A DNA stretch of 59,730 bases, from contig JBMNRP010000016.1 in the NCBI GenBank assembly GCA_050944685.1, positions 1 through 59,730 on the forward strand, read 5' to 3'. Positions within the stretch are counted from its first letter, which is position 1, and each line of letters opens with the position of its first letter. Under the pieces are notes generated by a model. The model was not told the origin of the DNA. It saw only the letters and a list, made by a program, of their open reading frames with translations, and searched no databases. This document shows, in pieces, positions 32,968 to 40,435 of the stretch. The DNA comes from CADBRN01 sp050944685 (lineage in GTDB: Bacteria; Bacillota; Clostridia; Lachnospirales; Lachnospiraceae). The position numbers and the translations under genes were made by a program.

Positions 32968-33819
32968 TCAGAGAAAATTATCTGCAAAAATAAAATCAAA
33001 TGCATTCTCAGCGTCATGCCAGCCTTTGTGATACAGCTTCCTGATCGGCAGAGCATCCTTGCTCAGTGTCTTCATATTTTCAGTGGAATCCGGGGCAATG
33101 ATCTTGACCTTGCCTTCCTTTTCCATGTCGTGACACATTACCAGCTCACTGTTATATACATCAGCTCTCCTGGCAAGATCGTCAGCCGCTTCAGGATATT
33201 TCTTTCTGATGAACTTTGCCAGTTTAATATCTTTTCCAGGTGTACGAAAATAATCTTTTGGCCTTGTCAGAATAACAATGACTTTATCGCATCCATCCCG
33301 CAGTGCCTTTTCCACCGGAATCGGGTCTGATATTCCACCGTCATAATACAGACCATTTCGCCATGCATACGGCTTGTTTACGACCGGCACATTAGAACTG
33401 GCTTTCAGCGCTCCAAAATCATCCTGAACCATATCTTTCCCGTTGAAATACACAGGCAGACCGGTTTCTGCATCTGTTGCCACAATCCACCAGGTACAGT
33501 CAGATTTCAGTATTTTATTAAAGTCAAGAGGATTCTCTCCGTTTTTGTTAGTAATAGTGCCATAGATATATTCCATATCTACCATGTTCTTTTTATGAAT
33601 AAGATTATGAAGACTGATGGCCTCTTTCCTTAGATTGTATTTCGTATAAAACTGATAGTTTCTTCCCTTCTGTCCGGAAAAATAGGAAGCCAGATTGGCA
33701 CTGCCTGCCGATACACCGATTCCGTATGAAATATGGATGTTCTCACTGAGAAAGCGATCCAGTACGCCGCAGCCGTAACTGCCTCTGTTGCCACCTCCTA
33801 CATCTATCAGCCCGATCAT
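32968..33819 (-). CDS. Patatin-like phospholipase
   Basis: A 283-residue predicted lipase/acyl hydrolase. The oxyanion loop is GGGNRGSYGCGVLD (residues 8-21), the nucleophile is Ser37 in GVSAGSANL, and the catalytic Asp is in YYDGGISDPIP. This Ser-Asp dyad is typical of the patatin family. There is no signal peptide, so it acts in the cytoplasm or at the inner membrane. The ATG at 33819 has AGAGGA five bases before it; the upstream open frame is not supported. It is convergent with the response regulator. Confidence 0.92.
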   Translation of the reverse strand: MIGLIDVGGGNRGSYGCGVLDRFLSENIHISYGIGVSAGSANLASYFSGQKGRNYQFYTKYNLRKEAISLHNLIHKKNMVDMEYIYGTITNKNGENPLDFNKILKSDCTWWIVATDAETGLPVYFNGKDMVQDDFGALKASSNVPVVNKPYAWRNGLYYDGGISDPIPVEKALRDGCDKVIVILTRPKDYFRTPGKDIKLAKFIRKKYPEAADDLARRADVYNSELVMCHDMEKEGKVKIIAPDSTENMKTLSKDALPIRKLYHKGWHDAENAFDFIFADNFL

Positions 33820-33989
33820 TTCATTCCTCTCTGTACAGAACAAGTGATTCCTGATCTCCCGGACCAAACCTCCCTGACCCGGAAACTGTTCTGTTTCGAC
33901 TCGAATTTCTGCCCACCAGTTATCTGTCCCTGTCCTCAATTATACCTCAGAAATTCAGGTTCGCTCGTTTTCCAGCAGATCCGATATCT

Positions 33990-34562
33990 TCATCTCTTTA
34001 CCATCTTTTCTACCAGTTCTTCGGCCACATCATTGACGTCGACCGGTTTCATATTCTTTGAAAATATCCCGAAAAACTTCAAAAGCGGAACCATCTTCGT
34101 CATGGAGTCCTGTCTGCCGTTTCCATAGACAAGGGTCGGATTGACATACTCCGTCCGAATACCACTTGTTTTCAGCTTATCGATGATCCGCTTTTTGCCC
34201 TCAACAAAGGTCTTCGGTCCGAGAACGCCTCCGATCATCCCCATCGCCTTCACATTCTTTTCTTTTGCAATCTGAAGCATTACATCAGCCGGCTGATCGT
34301 TAATCTTCTTAAACTCCTCCGGATCCTTTTCCGGACGACCCACGAAGTCGACGATATAATCTACCTGCTCAGGCAGAATTTTCCGGACCGATTCTGCATC
34401 AGAGCAATCCGCCTGTACATTCGTAATTCTCTCATTTACCAGAGAATTCTTTCCGGAACGGGATACCACAATAAATCTGGCCCCCGGATCTTTGACAAGC
34501 CATTTTTCCGTTACATTTCTTCCCAGATATCCATTACCGCCGAGCATAACAACTGTACTCAT
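33990..34562 (-). CDS. NAD(P)-binding Rossmann-fold protein (NmrA-like)
   Basis: A 190-residue cytoplasmic protein with VVMLGGNGYLGRNVTEKWL at the N terminus (dinucleotide loop) and FIVVSRSGK, a pattern of NADP-binding atypical short-chain dehydrogenases. The catalytic Tyr-Lys pair of classical enzymes is not evident, so it may be a redox sensor or an isomerase. The ATG at 34562 follows AAAGGCGG. It has a strong promoter (34606-34634). Its downstream neighbour is the patatin gene, 170 bp away. Confidence 0.85.
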   Translation of the reverse strand: MSTVVMLGGNGYLGRNVTEKWLVKDPGARFIVVSRSGKNSLVNERITNVQADCSDAESVRKILPEQVDYIVDFVGRPEKDPEEFKKINDQPADVMLQIAKEKNVKAMGMIGGVLGPKTFVEGKKRIIDKLKTSGIRTEYVNPTLVYGNGRQDSMTKMVPLLKFFGIFSKNMKPVDVNDVAEELVEKMVKR

Positions 34563-34605
34563 AGCAAACCGCCTTTCATTCTTGGGATTAATTTTATCTG
34601 CGGTT

Positions 34606-34634
34606 ATAATATATCTTAGGATACAGTTTGTCAA
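34606..34634 (-). promoter_or_regulatory. Promoter of the Rossmann-fold protein gene
   Basis: Minus strand TTGACA (34629-34634, perfect), 17-bp spacer, TATTAT (34606-34611). Confidence 0.75.
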
Positions 34635-34725
34635 CAAATGTATTAATGCAATTTCCCGGAAATTTTCGTGAACCTTTCGACTTCTGCCATCAAAATCGGA
34701 TGAACCTGTAATATCACCTGAAAGG

Positions 34726-34770
34726 AAAAAATAAGCCGGCAAACGGCTTGACCATGCCGTTTGCCGGCTT
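34726..34770 (-). terminator. Terminator of the ferredoxin-reductase gene
   Basis: A 15-bp perfect stem (34733-34747 with 34756-34770) and an eight-base loop. On the minus strand it is followed by TTATTTTTT. It is the strongest stem of the window. Confidence 0.85.
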
Positions 34771-34786
34771 ATTCCCGGCGTCTCGC

Positions 34787-35998
34787 TCAGCCCTTCACTG
34801 GGGAAATTTCAATCTCCAGGTCACTCATAGGAAATGTGCAGCAAGGATGAATGAAATGAAAATCGAAGTCCGCGGCTCTTCGATGTTCGGCACTCTCCGG
34901 ACAGAAGACCTCTCCCTGGATCAGACGTGTGTGACACCATCCGCATTCTCCGGAACGGCAGTGCGCCGGTGCAGCGACACCAGACTTCTCCAGAGACTGG
35001 AGAATGGTGTCGCAAGGGGCAGCCTCAATTACTTTTGTCCAGTCACAGCAGTGAACCGTAATGGAAATCTTTTCTGAAACCATCGCATGATCTTTCGGAT
35101 AATCCGGCTGCGCTTCAGCATCATGCAGTTCCCCCTGAAGCTCATGACGAATCCATTTCGGCTCCAGGCCAAGCTTGGCAAGTTCCTTATCGAGAAAACG
35201 ATACATTCCGGCAGGTCCGCACATAAAGATTGAATACTGCGCGGGCGCATATTTTGCGATAAGTTCGGCGGTAATGAACCCATGCTCGAAACCCGGCTTT
35301 TCCTCGTCGCTCAGGACATGAACGACCTTCACTTTATCGGTGGCATTTTCAAGGGCATCGAAGTCATCCCTGAAAAGGATATCTTCTTCCGTGCGGCTTC
35401 CATAGAAGAGAATGAGGTTACAGTCCTCATCGCCCTCGACAATGGATTTTGCGAGAGAATGGAAAGGTGTGATACCGCTGCCGCCGGCAATCCCGATAAT
35501 AGTGTTGGCATCGCGGACCGGAAGATAAACAAACTCGCCAAGGGGCCCGGAGAGAGTGACAGGATCCCCTGCTTTCCAGGTATCCAGTATGTAATTTGAT
35601 GCCAGACCTCCTGGTACTCGCTTTACGGTCAAGGTATAAGTACCGCCGTTCTTCGTCTCTGACGGTGAGGATGAAATGGAGTAGGGGCGTGTGAGTTTCA
35701 TTCCGTCAAAATCAAGGAACACAGAAAGATATGCGCCTGCCTGAAACCAGGCGAACTGTTCTGTGCCGCGGGCGGGATCTGGTGAAAAAGTAAAGCTCTT
35801 GCAATCATCGTTCCAGACTTTGATATCAGTAATGACACCATGCTGAAGATCCGGATGGAGTGAGACTGAGAGTTCATTGACCGGAAAGGATCGAGGCAGA
35901 GGCGCAGCCGGCGACTTCTGGATCATCGCTTCCCGTTCTTTGTTCCGCTCCAGAAAACGGAGCGGACTGATTGACTTCAGATTTGGTCCCTTTGACAT
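34787..35998 (-). CDS. FAD/NAD ferredoxin-type reductase with C-terminal 2Fe-2S domain
   Basis: A 403-residue electron-transfer protein. Residues about 50-160 form the FAD domain (RPYSISSSPSE binds FAD). Residues about 165-285 bind NAD(P)H (GIAGGSGITPFHS and MCGPAGMYR). The last 90 residues are a plant-type 2Fe-2S domain with CRSGECGWC and a later Cys in HPCCT. It probably passes electrons from NADH to the flavoprotein encoded next to it, which is three bases away on the same strand. The whole resembles oxygenase or dehydrogenase reductases, but in an anaerobe the partner is more likely a reductase. It is read in an operon controlled by the divergent LysR gene. Confidence 0.9.
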   Translation of the reverse strand: MSKGPNLKSISPLRFLERNKEREAMIQKSPAAPLPRSFPVNELSVSLHPDLQHGVITDIKVWNDDCKSFTFSPDPARGTEQFAWFQAGAYLSVFLDFDGMKLTRPYSISSSPSETKNGGTYTLTVKRVPGGLASNYILDTWKAGDPVTLSGPLGEFVYLPVRDANTIIGIAGGSGITPFHSLAKSIVEGDEDCNLILFYGSRTEEDILFRDDFDALENATDKVKVVHVLSDEEKPGFEHGFITAELIAKYAPAQYSIFMCGPAGMYRFLDKELAKLGLEPKWIRHELQGELHDAEAQPDYPKDHAMVSEKISITVHCCDWTKVIEAAPCDTILQSLEKSGVAAPAHCRSGECGWCHTRLIQGEVFCPESAEHRRAADFDFHFIHPCCTFPMSDLEIEISPVKG

Positions 35999-36000
35999 AA

Positions 36001-37515
36001 TTACCTGCCCTCCTTTTCATCCTGAATGGTTTTACGGCCCTGGATGTTTCCGTTTAAGTAACACAGGTTGTACCCGTCGATATTCTCTGCTGCGGCACCG
36101 GTGATCCGAAGGTTCCTGTATCCTTCTTCCTTCTCCATGCTCGTCAGACGCTCGAAGATATTATCCCAAGACTTGACCTGATACCCATATGGTGTTCCGT
36201 TCGGAGTGTTGAGATATCGGCAGAAAGTCGCCGGCGTGGCGTAGGCGATTTCCTCAATGTATGGGCGGATCCGGATACCTGTACACTTCTCATAGTATTC
36301 CACCCATTCGTTCATGCGTCTGTTCTTGAGTTTGTAGTAGTCTTCCTGCCTCACCTTTGCCCACTCCTTCGCATCTCCGAAAGTAGTGAAAAACAGCGTG
36401 CATGTTCCTTCGGGAGAAGCATCAGGGATGATGAGATTCAGACAGTTCGCGATAAACGTTCCCTTCTCAGTTCCATTCGACTTGGTGAAGGAGACCTTCG
36501 GATCTTCATCGCTCATGATGATAGTGGAATATGTTTCGATGCCGAGATCTTTCGCCGAGCGGTTGAGACCAAGGTACATAGTCTCGAGTTCCATGGCAAT
36601 GCTGCGGGCATTAGCAAGTTTCAGAGGGATCTCCGGGCGGGGAACGTCGTCGTCGATCATCCTGCCGTATACCATTGCCGGAGAGCAGTCAGCGATAATG
36701 TGACCGGCGTACAGGACGCGTCCATTCTTCAATTCAACGCCCGTTGCAGTATTGTTCTCGATGAGAATGCGTTTTACCTCGCTGTTGTACCAAATCTCTC
36801 CGCCCGCCTTTTTCAACAGAGACTCCAGCGTCAGGGACAGATTGTGGGACTTCTTGTTCGGCATGCCCGGATTATAGTAAACATACTTGTAGACCATCTG
36901 GCAGGTGGTGAGAAAGTCCAACTGATCCGGTGCGGCTCCGAGATAGCACCAGTAGGTGTTCAGAATGTTCTGAGCACGCTTTGGCATGCCAAGAACATTC
37001 ATGCCCTCCTCAGTGGAACAGGAAGCCATACGCAGGAAATCCGCATATTTTGTCATCATGACAGCCTTGCTGGCCGTCGGGCTCAAGGCATACGTCTGAG
37101 CCTCCCCGGCGATGCGTCCCAGCTCCAGAAGTTTCTTTACACTTGGACGAGAGCCAGGAACCAGTTCCTCCAGTTCGTCACAGAAAGCCTCAATGCCCGT
37201 CGGAAGAACAATATCCAGATCGTCCGGGACAATAAGATGAAAGAGATTCTTTTCAATGCGCCAGTCGACGTCAGCGCCATAGCTCTCAAAGAGCTTGCGG
37301 ACCGTGCCAGGACGGTCTTCGGTGCCCAGATCGCAGAGCTCATGGAGAGCCGATTCAAACTCAAAACGGCCGCGGACAAAGCTCGTCGCACTTCCTCCCG
37401 GAAGGTTGTGACGTTCCAGAACAAGGGTCTTCAGACCAGCCTGTGCTGTAGTAACGGAAGCCGACAGTCCGCCATTTCCAGCACCAATAACAATGACATC
37501 ATAATTGTTCTTCAT
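36001..37515 (-). CDS. FAD-dependent oxidoreductase (CrtI/phytoene-desaturase-like, COG1233)
   Basis: A 504-residue flavoprotein with the dinucleotide loop VIVIGAGNGGLSASVTTAQAG and GGSATSFVRGRFEFESALHEL typical of the COG1233 group. Its relatives include phytoene desaturases and saturating reductases, but this version is not necessarily carotenoid-related, and no carotenoid genes are nearby. AAGGAGG precedes the ATG at 37515; an upstream ATG at 37551 has no ribosome site and would run into the operator. It is first in an operon with the ferredoxin reductase, divergent from a LysR. The substrate is unknown; a gut-derived small molecule such as a steroid, terpenoid or aromatic is possible. Confidence 0.88.
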   Translation of the reverse strand: MKNNYDVIVIGAGNGGLSASVTTAQAGLKTLVLERHNLPGGSATSFVRGRFEFESALHELCDLGTEDRPGTVRKLFESYGADVDWRIEKNLFHLIVPDDLDIVLPTGIEAFCDELEELVPGSRPSVKKLLELGRIAGEAQTYALSPTASKAVMMTKYADFLRMASCSTEEGMNVLGMPKRAQNILNTYWCYLGAAPDQLDFLTTCQMVYKYVYYNPGMPNKKSHNLSLTLESLLKKAGGEIWYNSEVKRILIENNTATGVELKNGRVLYAGHIIADCSPAMVYGRMIDDDVPRPEIPLKLANARSIAMELETMYLGLNRSAKDLGIETYSTIIMSDEDPKVSFTKSNGTEKGTFIANCLNLIIPDASPEGTCTLFFTTFGDAKEWAKVRQEDYYKLKNRRMNEWVEYYEKCTGIRIRPYIEEIAYATPATFCRYLNTPNGTPYGYQVKSWDNIFERLTSMEKEEGYRNLRITGAAAENIDGYNLCYLNGNIQGRKTIQDEKEGR

Positions 37516-37540
37516 GACGCTTCCTCCTTGCAAAATGTTC

Positions 37541-37559
37541 TCTACAATCATTATGTAGA
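37541..37559. promoter_or_regulatory. Inverted repeat at the flavoprotein promoter
   Basis: TCTACA (37541-37546) and TGTAGA (37554-37559) around a seven-base centre, covering the -10 of the flavoprotein promoter. A likely binding half of the LysR regulator. Confidence 0.55.
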
Positions 37560-37578
37560 CACCTCACAGAAGGAACAA
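37550..37578 (-). promoter_or_regulatory. Promoter of the flavoprotein-ferredoxin reductase operon
   Basis: Minus strand TTGTTC (37573-37578), 17-bp spacer, CATAAT (37550-37555). The -10 overlaps the inverted repeat. Confidence 0.55.
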
Positions 37579-37599
37579 CAAACAATCAAAGGTTCTTTC

Positions 37600-37616
37600 C
37601 ACAACATTCCGTTGTG
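37600..37616. promoter_or_regulatory. Probable LysR box in the divergent region
   Basis: CACAAC (37600-37605) and GTTGTG (37611-37616) with a five-base centre, overlapping the -35 of the LysR gene. It has the T...A symmetric shape usual for LysR sites, suggesting autorepression and activation of the divergent operon. Confidence 0.6.
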
Positions 37617-37640
37617 AATCTTTCTGGGGTATGCTATCAT
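37612..37640 (+). promoter_or_regulatory. Promoter of the LysR gene
   Basis: TTGTGA (37612-37617), 17-bp spacer, TATCAT (37635-37640). Confidence 0.55.
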
Positions 37641-37664
37641 GAGTCAGAAAGGAGGCTATTCTCC

Positions 37665-38552
37665 ATGCAGCTTCAGACCATCCGATCCTTTCTGGCATTG
37701 TGTAACATATCCAACATCTCCAAATGCAGTGCTCTTCTGCACATCAGTCAGCAAGGCCTCTCCCGGCAGATCCGGTCCCTGGAAAATGAATTGGGAACAC
37801 AGCTCTTTATTAGACAACCTCGCGGCGTCGTCTTAACGCCGCAGGGGGAATTGCTGCGCCCCTATTTTCAACAAATGCTCAATAGCTATGACAACGGTCT
37901 CCGAAGTTTGAAGAAATACAATGAAAGCAGAGCACGGGATCTCACCCTTTATGTCTGTCCCGGCATCCACACAGCGCTCGGAACTGCGTTTTTTCTGAAG
38001 TTCGACCAAGAGCATCCTGAGATCAACCTTCGGCTGCACTACGCCTCAGACCCAGAGTGCGAGGAAGCTCTGACAACAGGAAAAGCCGATGCTGCCTTTC
38101 TCGATCATCCTCAGCACCCCGAGTTCTTCGACATGTACGAAGTTGTTCACAGCCGATTGGTCGCCGTGGTCTGCCCGGACCATCCGCTGGTAAAAAAGAA
38201 GGAAATTTCCTTGAAGGATCTGAAAGCAGAACGATGCTACTTCCCGGATGCCTCCCACTATAAGAATCAGGACTTCAAAAAACTCTACCCAGATATCTAC
38301 TACTCCCTGGACCGCAGTTATATTTCCAACGACTACGAAGATTACATCAATCTCCCGAAAGTCCTGGGCGGTGTAGCACTTTCTTTCGAAGTAAGTCTGC
38401 GAAATCTCGATCCTGATCTAGTGGTAATTCCTATAAAGGAGGAGAGCTACATCACCCTTTCTTACTGTCTGCGCAAAGATCAGCCAATGACGATAGCCGT
38501 ACAGGCTTTCTCGAATTACGTCTACGCCAACGTTGACGTTATAGAAAAGTAA
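37665..38552 (+). CDS. LysR-family transcriptional regulator
   Basis: A 295-residue regulator with a winged helix at residues 1-60 (QLQTIRSFLALCNISNISKCSALLHISQQGLSRQIRSLENELG, recognition helix near SQQGLSRQIRSLE) and a periplasmic-binding-protein-like effector domain. The ATG at 37665 follows AGGAGG; the in-frame ATG at 37614 would sit in the operator. It probably senses the substrate of the flavoprotein operon. It is divergent from that operon with two inverted repeats between them. Confidence 0.92.
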   Translation: MQLQTIRSFLALCNISNISKCSALLHISQQGLSRQIRSLENELGTQLFIRQPRGVVLTPQGELLRPYFQQMLNSYDNGLRSLKKYNESRARDLTLYVCPGIHTALGTAFFLKFDQEHPEINLRLHYASDPECEEALTTGKADAAFLDHPQHPEFFDMYEVVHSRLVAVVCPDHPLVKKKEISLKDLKAERCYFPDASHYKNQDFKKLYPDIYYSLDRSYISNDYEDYINLPKVLGGVALSFEVSLRNLDPDLVVIPIKEESYITLSYCLRKDQPMTIAVQAFSNYVYANVDVIEK

Positions 38553-38645
38553 AAGTTACACTCTGTAATGGAGGCGATTAGCTGATCTCTTCCCTTCCAT
38601 AAAAGCAGCATTCCGACAAAGGATAAAAATTCCTGCATGGCAGAG

Positions 38646-38674
38646 TTGACGAAAACATGCTGTCATTCTATAAT
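38646..38674 (+). promoter_or_regulatory. Promoter of mntP
   Basis: TTGACG (38646-38651), 17-bp spacer, perfect TATAAT (38669-38674), starting the transcript about 15 bp before the riboswitch aptamer. Confidence 0.75.
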
Positions 38675-38689
38675 AAAAAAATCAAAATT

Positions 38690-38779
38690 CATGAGGGAGT
38701 AGCAGGCTCTGTGCAAAGAGCTGCAAGTCAACATACTGACCGGTTCCGGTCTGGCTTGCATAAAATTGCAAGACTCATG
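38690..38779 (+). ncRNA. yybP-ykoY manganese riboswitch
   Basis: The closing stem pairs CATGAG (38690-38695) with CTCATG (38774-38779). Just inside are the conserved L1 loop GGAGTAG and the L3 loop GCAAGA, which together bind Mn and stack on each other. Two hairpin arms lie between, with a long GC-rich stem around ACCGGTTCCGGT. A terminator follows at 38845-38871. It precedes mntP, the usual partner, and would let manganese turn the pump on. Confidence 0.85.
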
Positions 38780-38844
38780 TATGGCAGATGTTCCCGGAGA
38801 CACCCGCTGTGCATGCCGATTTCCCTTTAATGATCCGATTTCAT

Positions 38845-38871
38845 GCGCTGCGGCTGCCGCAGCGCTTTTTT
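38845..38871 (+). terminator. Riboswitch-controlled terminator before mntP
   Basis: A 9-bp perfect stem (GCGCTGCGG with CCGCAGCGC) and a three-base loop, followed by six T. It ends 19 bp before the mntP ATG, so the riboswitch acts at transcription elongation. Confidence 0.85.
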
Positions 38872-38890
38872 ATTCGGAAAGGAATGTTTC

Positions 38891-39472
38891 ATGAATTTAG
38901 TATTATTTATTTTCAACAGTATTATGCTGGGAATCGGCCTGGCAATGGATGCCTTCTGCGTCTCGATGACAAATGGCCTGCACGAGCCTGAAATGAGCGG
39001 CCGCCGTTCGGCGACTATTTCCGCCACATATGCCGGTTTCCAGTTCCTGATGCCGATGATTGGCTGGGTCTGTGTTTCCACAATCGCCAGCTATTTCAAA
39101 GCCTTCCAGAAAATGATCCCCTGGATTGCCCTCGGACTGCTGTGCTATATCGGCGGTAAGATGCTTTATGAGGGAATCCGCAATCAGGAGAAAGACACGG
39201 TGGACAATCAGCTTAGTGCTAAAGAGCTGATCATGCAGGGAGTTGCCACCTCGATCGATGCCCTTTCAGTCGGTTTTACCATCGCTTCCTATTCCATCAC
39301 AGAAGCGCTTCTGGCTTCCCTGCTGATCGGACTGGTTACCTTCTTCATTTGCACCGCCGGTGTGAAGATCGGTAAAAAGTTCGGGCTGATGCTGGCCGGA
39401 AAAGCCAATATTTTCGGCGGACTGATATTGATCGGAATCGGGCTGGAGATCTTTCTCACCGGCATTTTCTGA
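38891..39472 (+). CDS. mntP: Manganese efflux pump MntP
   Basis: A 193-residue inner membrane Mn exporter with six hydrophobic helices. The transport-linked acidic residues appear in GLAMDAFCVSM (Asp20) and TSIDALSVGF. GGAAAGGA lies about seven bases before the ATG at 38891; an earlier in-frame ATG at 38843 sits inside the terminator region and is rejected. Expression is expected to rise with manganese through the riboswitch and terminator upstream. It is monocistronic and convergent with the HXXEE gene, with a hairpin between them. Confidence 0.95.
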   Translation: MNLVLFIFNSIMLGIGLAMDAFCVSMTNGLHEPEMSGRRSATISATYAGFQFLMPMIGWVCVSTIASYFKAFQKMIPWIALGLLCYIGGKMLYEGIRNQEKDTVDNQLSAKELIMQGVATSIDALSVGFTIASYSITEALLASLLIGLVTFFICTAGVKIGKKFGLMLAGKANIFGGLILIGIGLEIFLTGIF

Positions 39473-39556
39473 TATGAACCGGTAATAAGTGCTGTATTTG
39501 CCATAATGTCATCATTTTGTGCCAAATTCCAGCGGGAACCTGGCCCTCAAAGACCT

Positions 39557-39587
39557 TTGCCGGGAATGGATTGCGATAACCCGGCAA
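39557..39587. terminator. Hairpin between mntP and the HXXEE gene
   Basis: TTGCCGGG (39557-39564) and CCCGGCAA (39580-39587), a 15-base loop. No T run on either side, so termination is uncertain; its place between convergent genes suggests it. Confidence 0.4.
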
Positions 39588-39607
39588 TTACCATATCCGC
39601 GGTGAAT

Positions 39608-40285
39608 TTATTCACTCATGATATTTCCACCCGCATCCGTATATTGCTCATACCAGCCGGCATTATCGAAGCTGTACGGATTATTTTCGCTTTTCAAGAT
39701 CCTCTCCGGCATCTGCACAAAGATCACGGTAAATACCGCCAGAATGATTAAACCGCCGATGACATCTTTCCAATGAACCCCATTCCTGACAAACCAAACC
39801 GTACCGGCAATGCCAAGCGGCAGCCAGCAGCACAGCGCCGTTACGAGTCCAGGGGCATAGAAGCCGGTATAGATCCCCTTCGCATAGAATGCCGTCATCG
39901 ATTGGTAAGCTAACAGAAAATGAACAGCGACTTCGAAATAGCTGAATACCGTGACGCAGAAGTGCATCTTTCTGCCGTATTTGTTTGTCTCTGTCAGGAT
40001 GAACCAGACAACAGCCCCGCCGAAATTGGTGATCATATCGGTAATTTCGCTCATTGGATAGCGATCTCTCAAGGCCGGGTCGGAACTGATATTATAAATA
40101 TAATGGAATCCGCCCGGGATGACCCACTCTTCCCATACATGGAAGGTCAGAACAATCACGACAAAGGCCCCGAACTTCCGGATGCTGTCCCAGTCCTTCC
40201 AGTGCACAATCAGCTGAACTGCCAAGACGATACTCATAACGATCATGAGGTAAAGCCATCCCCATTCAACAAACCACAGCCACAT
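39608..40285 (-). CDS. HXXEE-domain membrane protein
   Basis: A 225-residue protein of the HXXEE family, with about six hydrophobic segments. The naming motif is FHVWEEW (His50, Glu53 and Glu54, approximately), in the second helix, followed by FHYIYN. The function of the family is unknown; its conserved His and Glu suggest a metal site. AGGAGG lies before the ATG. It is in the same orientation as the CocE-type hydrolase 150 bp upstream and may be read with it, downstream of the TetR operator. Confidence 0.85.
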   Translation of the reverse strand: MWLWFVEWGWLYLMIVMSIVLAVQLIVHWKDWDSIRKFGAFVVIVLTFHVWEEWVIPGGFHYIYNISSDPALRDRYPMSEITDMITNFGGAVVWFILTETNKYGRKMHFCVTVFSYFEVAVHFLLAYQSMTAFYAKGIYTGFYAPGLVTALCCWLPLGIAGTVWFVRNGVHWKDVIGGLIILAVFTVIFVQMPERILKSENNPYSFDNAGWYEQYTDAGGNIMSE

Positions 40286-40435
40286 TTTTAAATCCTCCTG
40301 TTTCTCTGTTACCTGCGTATCTCATCCAATGTGAATAAAGCTTCTCTGATTTTATCAGCGACAGACTTGCCGGAATCTCGTTTTTCCCCGCAATCTTCGC
40401 GATCTGGCGGCTTCCTTCATCTTCTTTTTTCCCCC

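Larger units (their letters stand above)
38553..38889. other. Intergenic region before mntP: promoter, riboswitch and terminator
   Basis: This 337-bp gap contains no gene. It holds the mntP promoter, a yybP-ykoY manganese riboswitch and a rho-independent terminator, listed separately. Confidence 0.8.
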
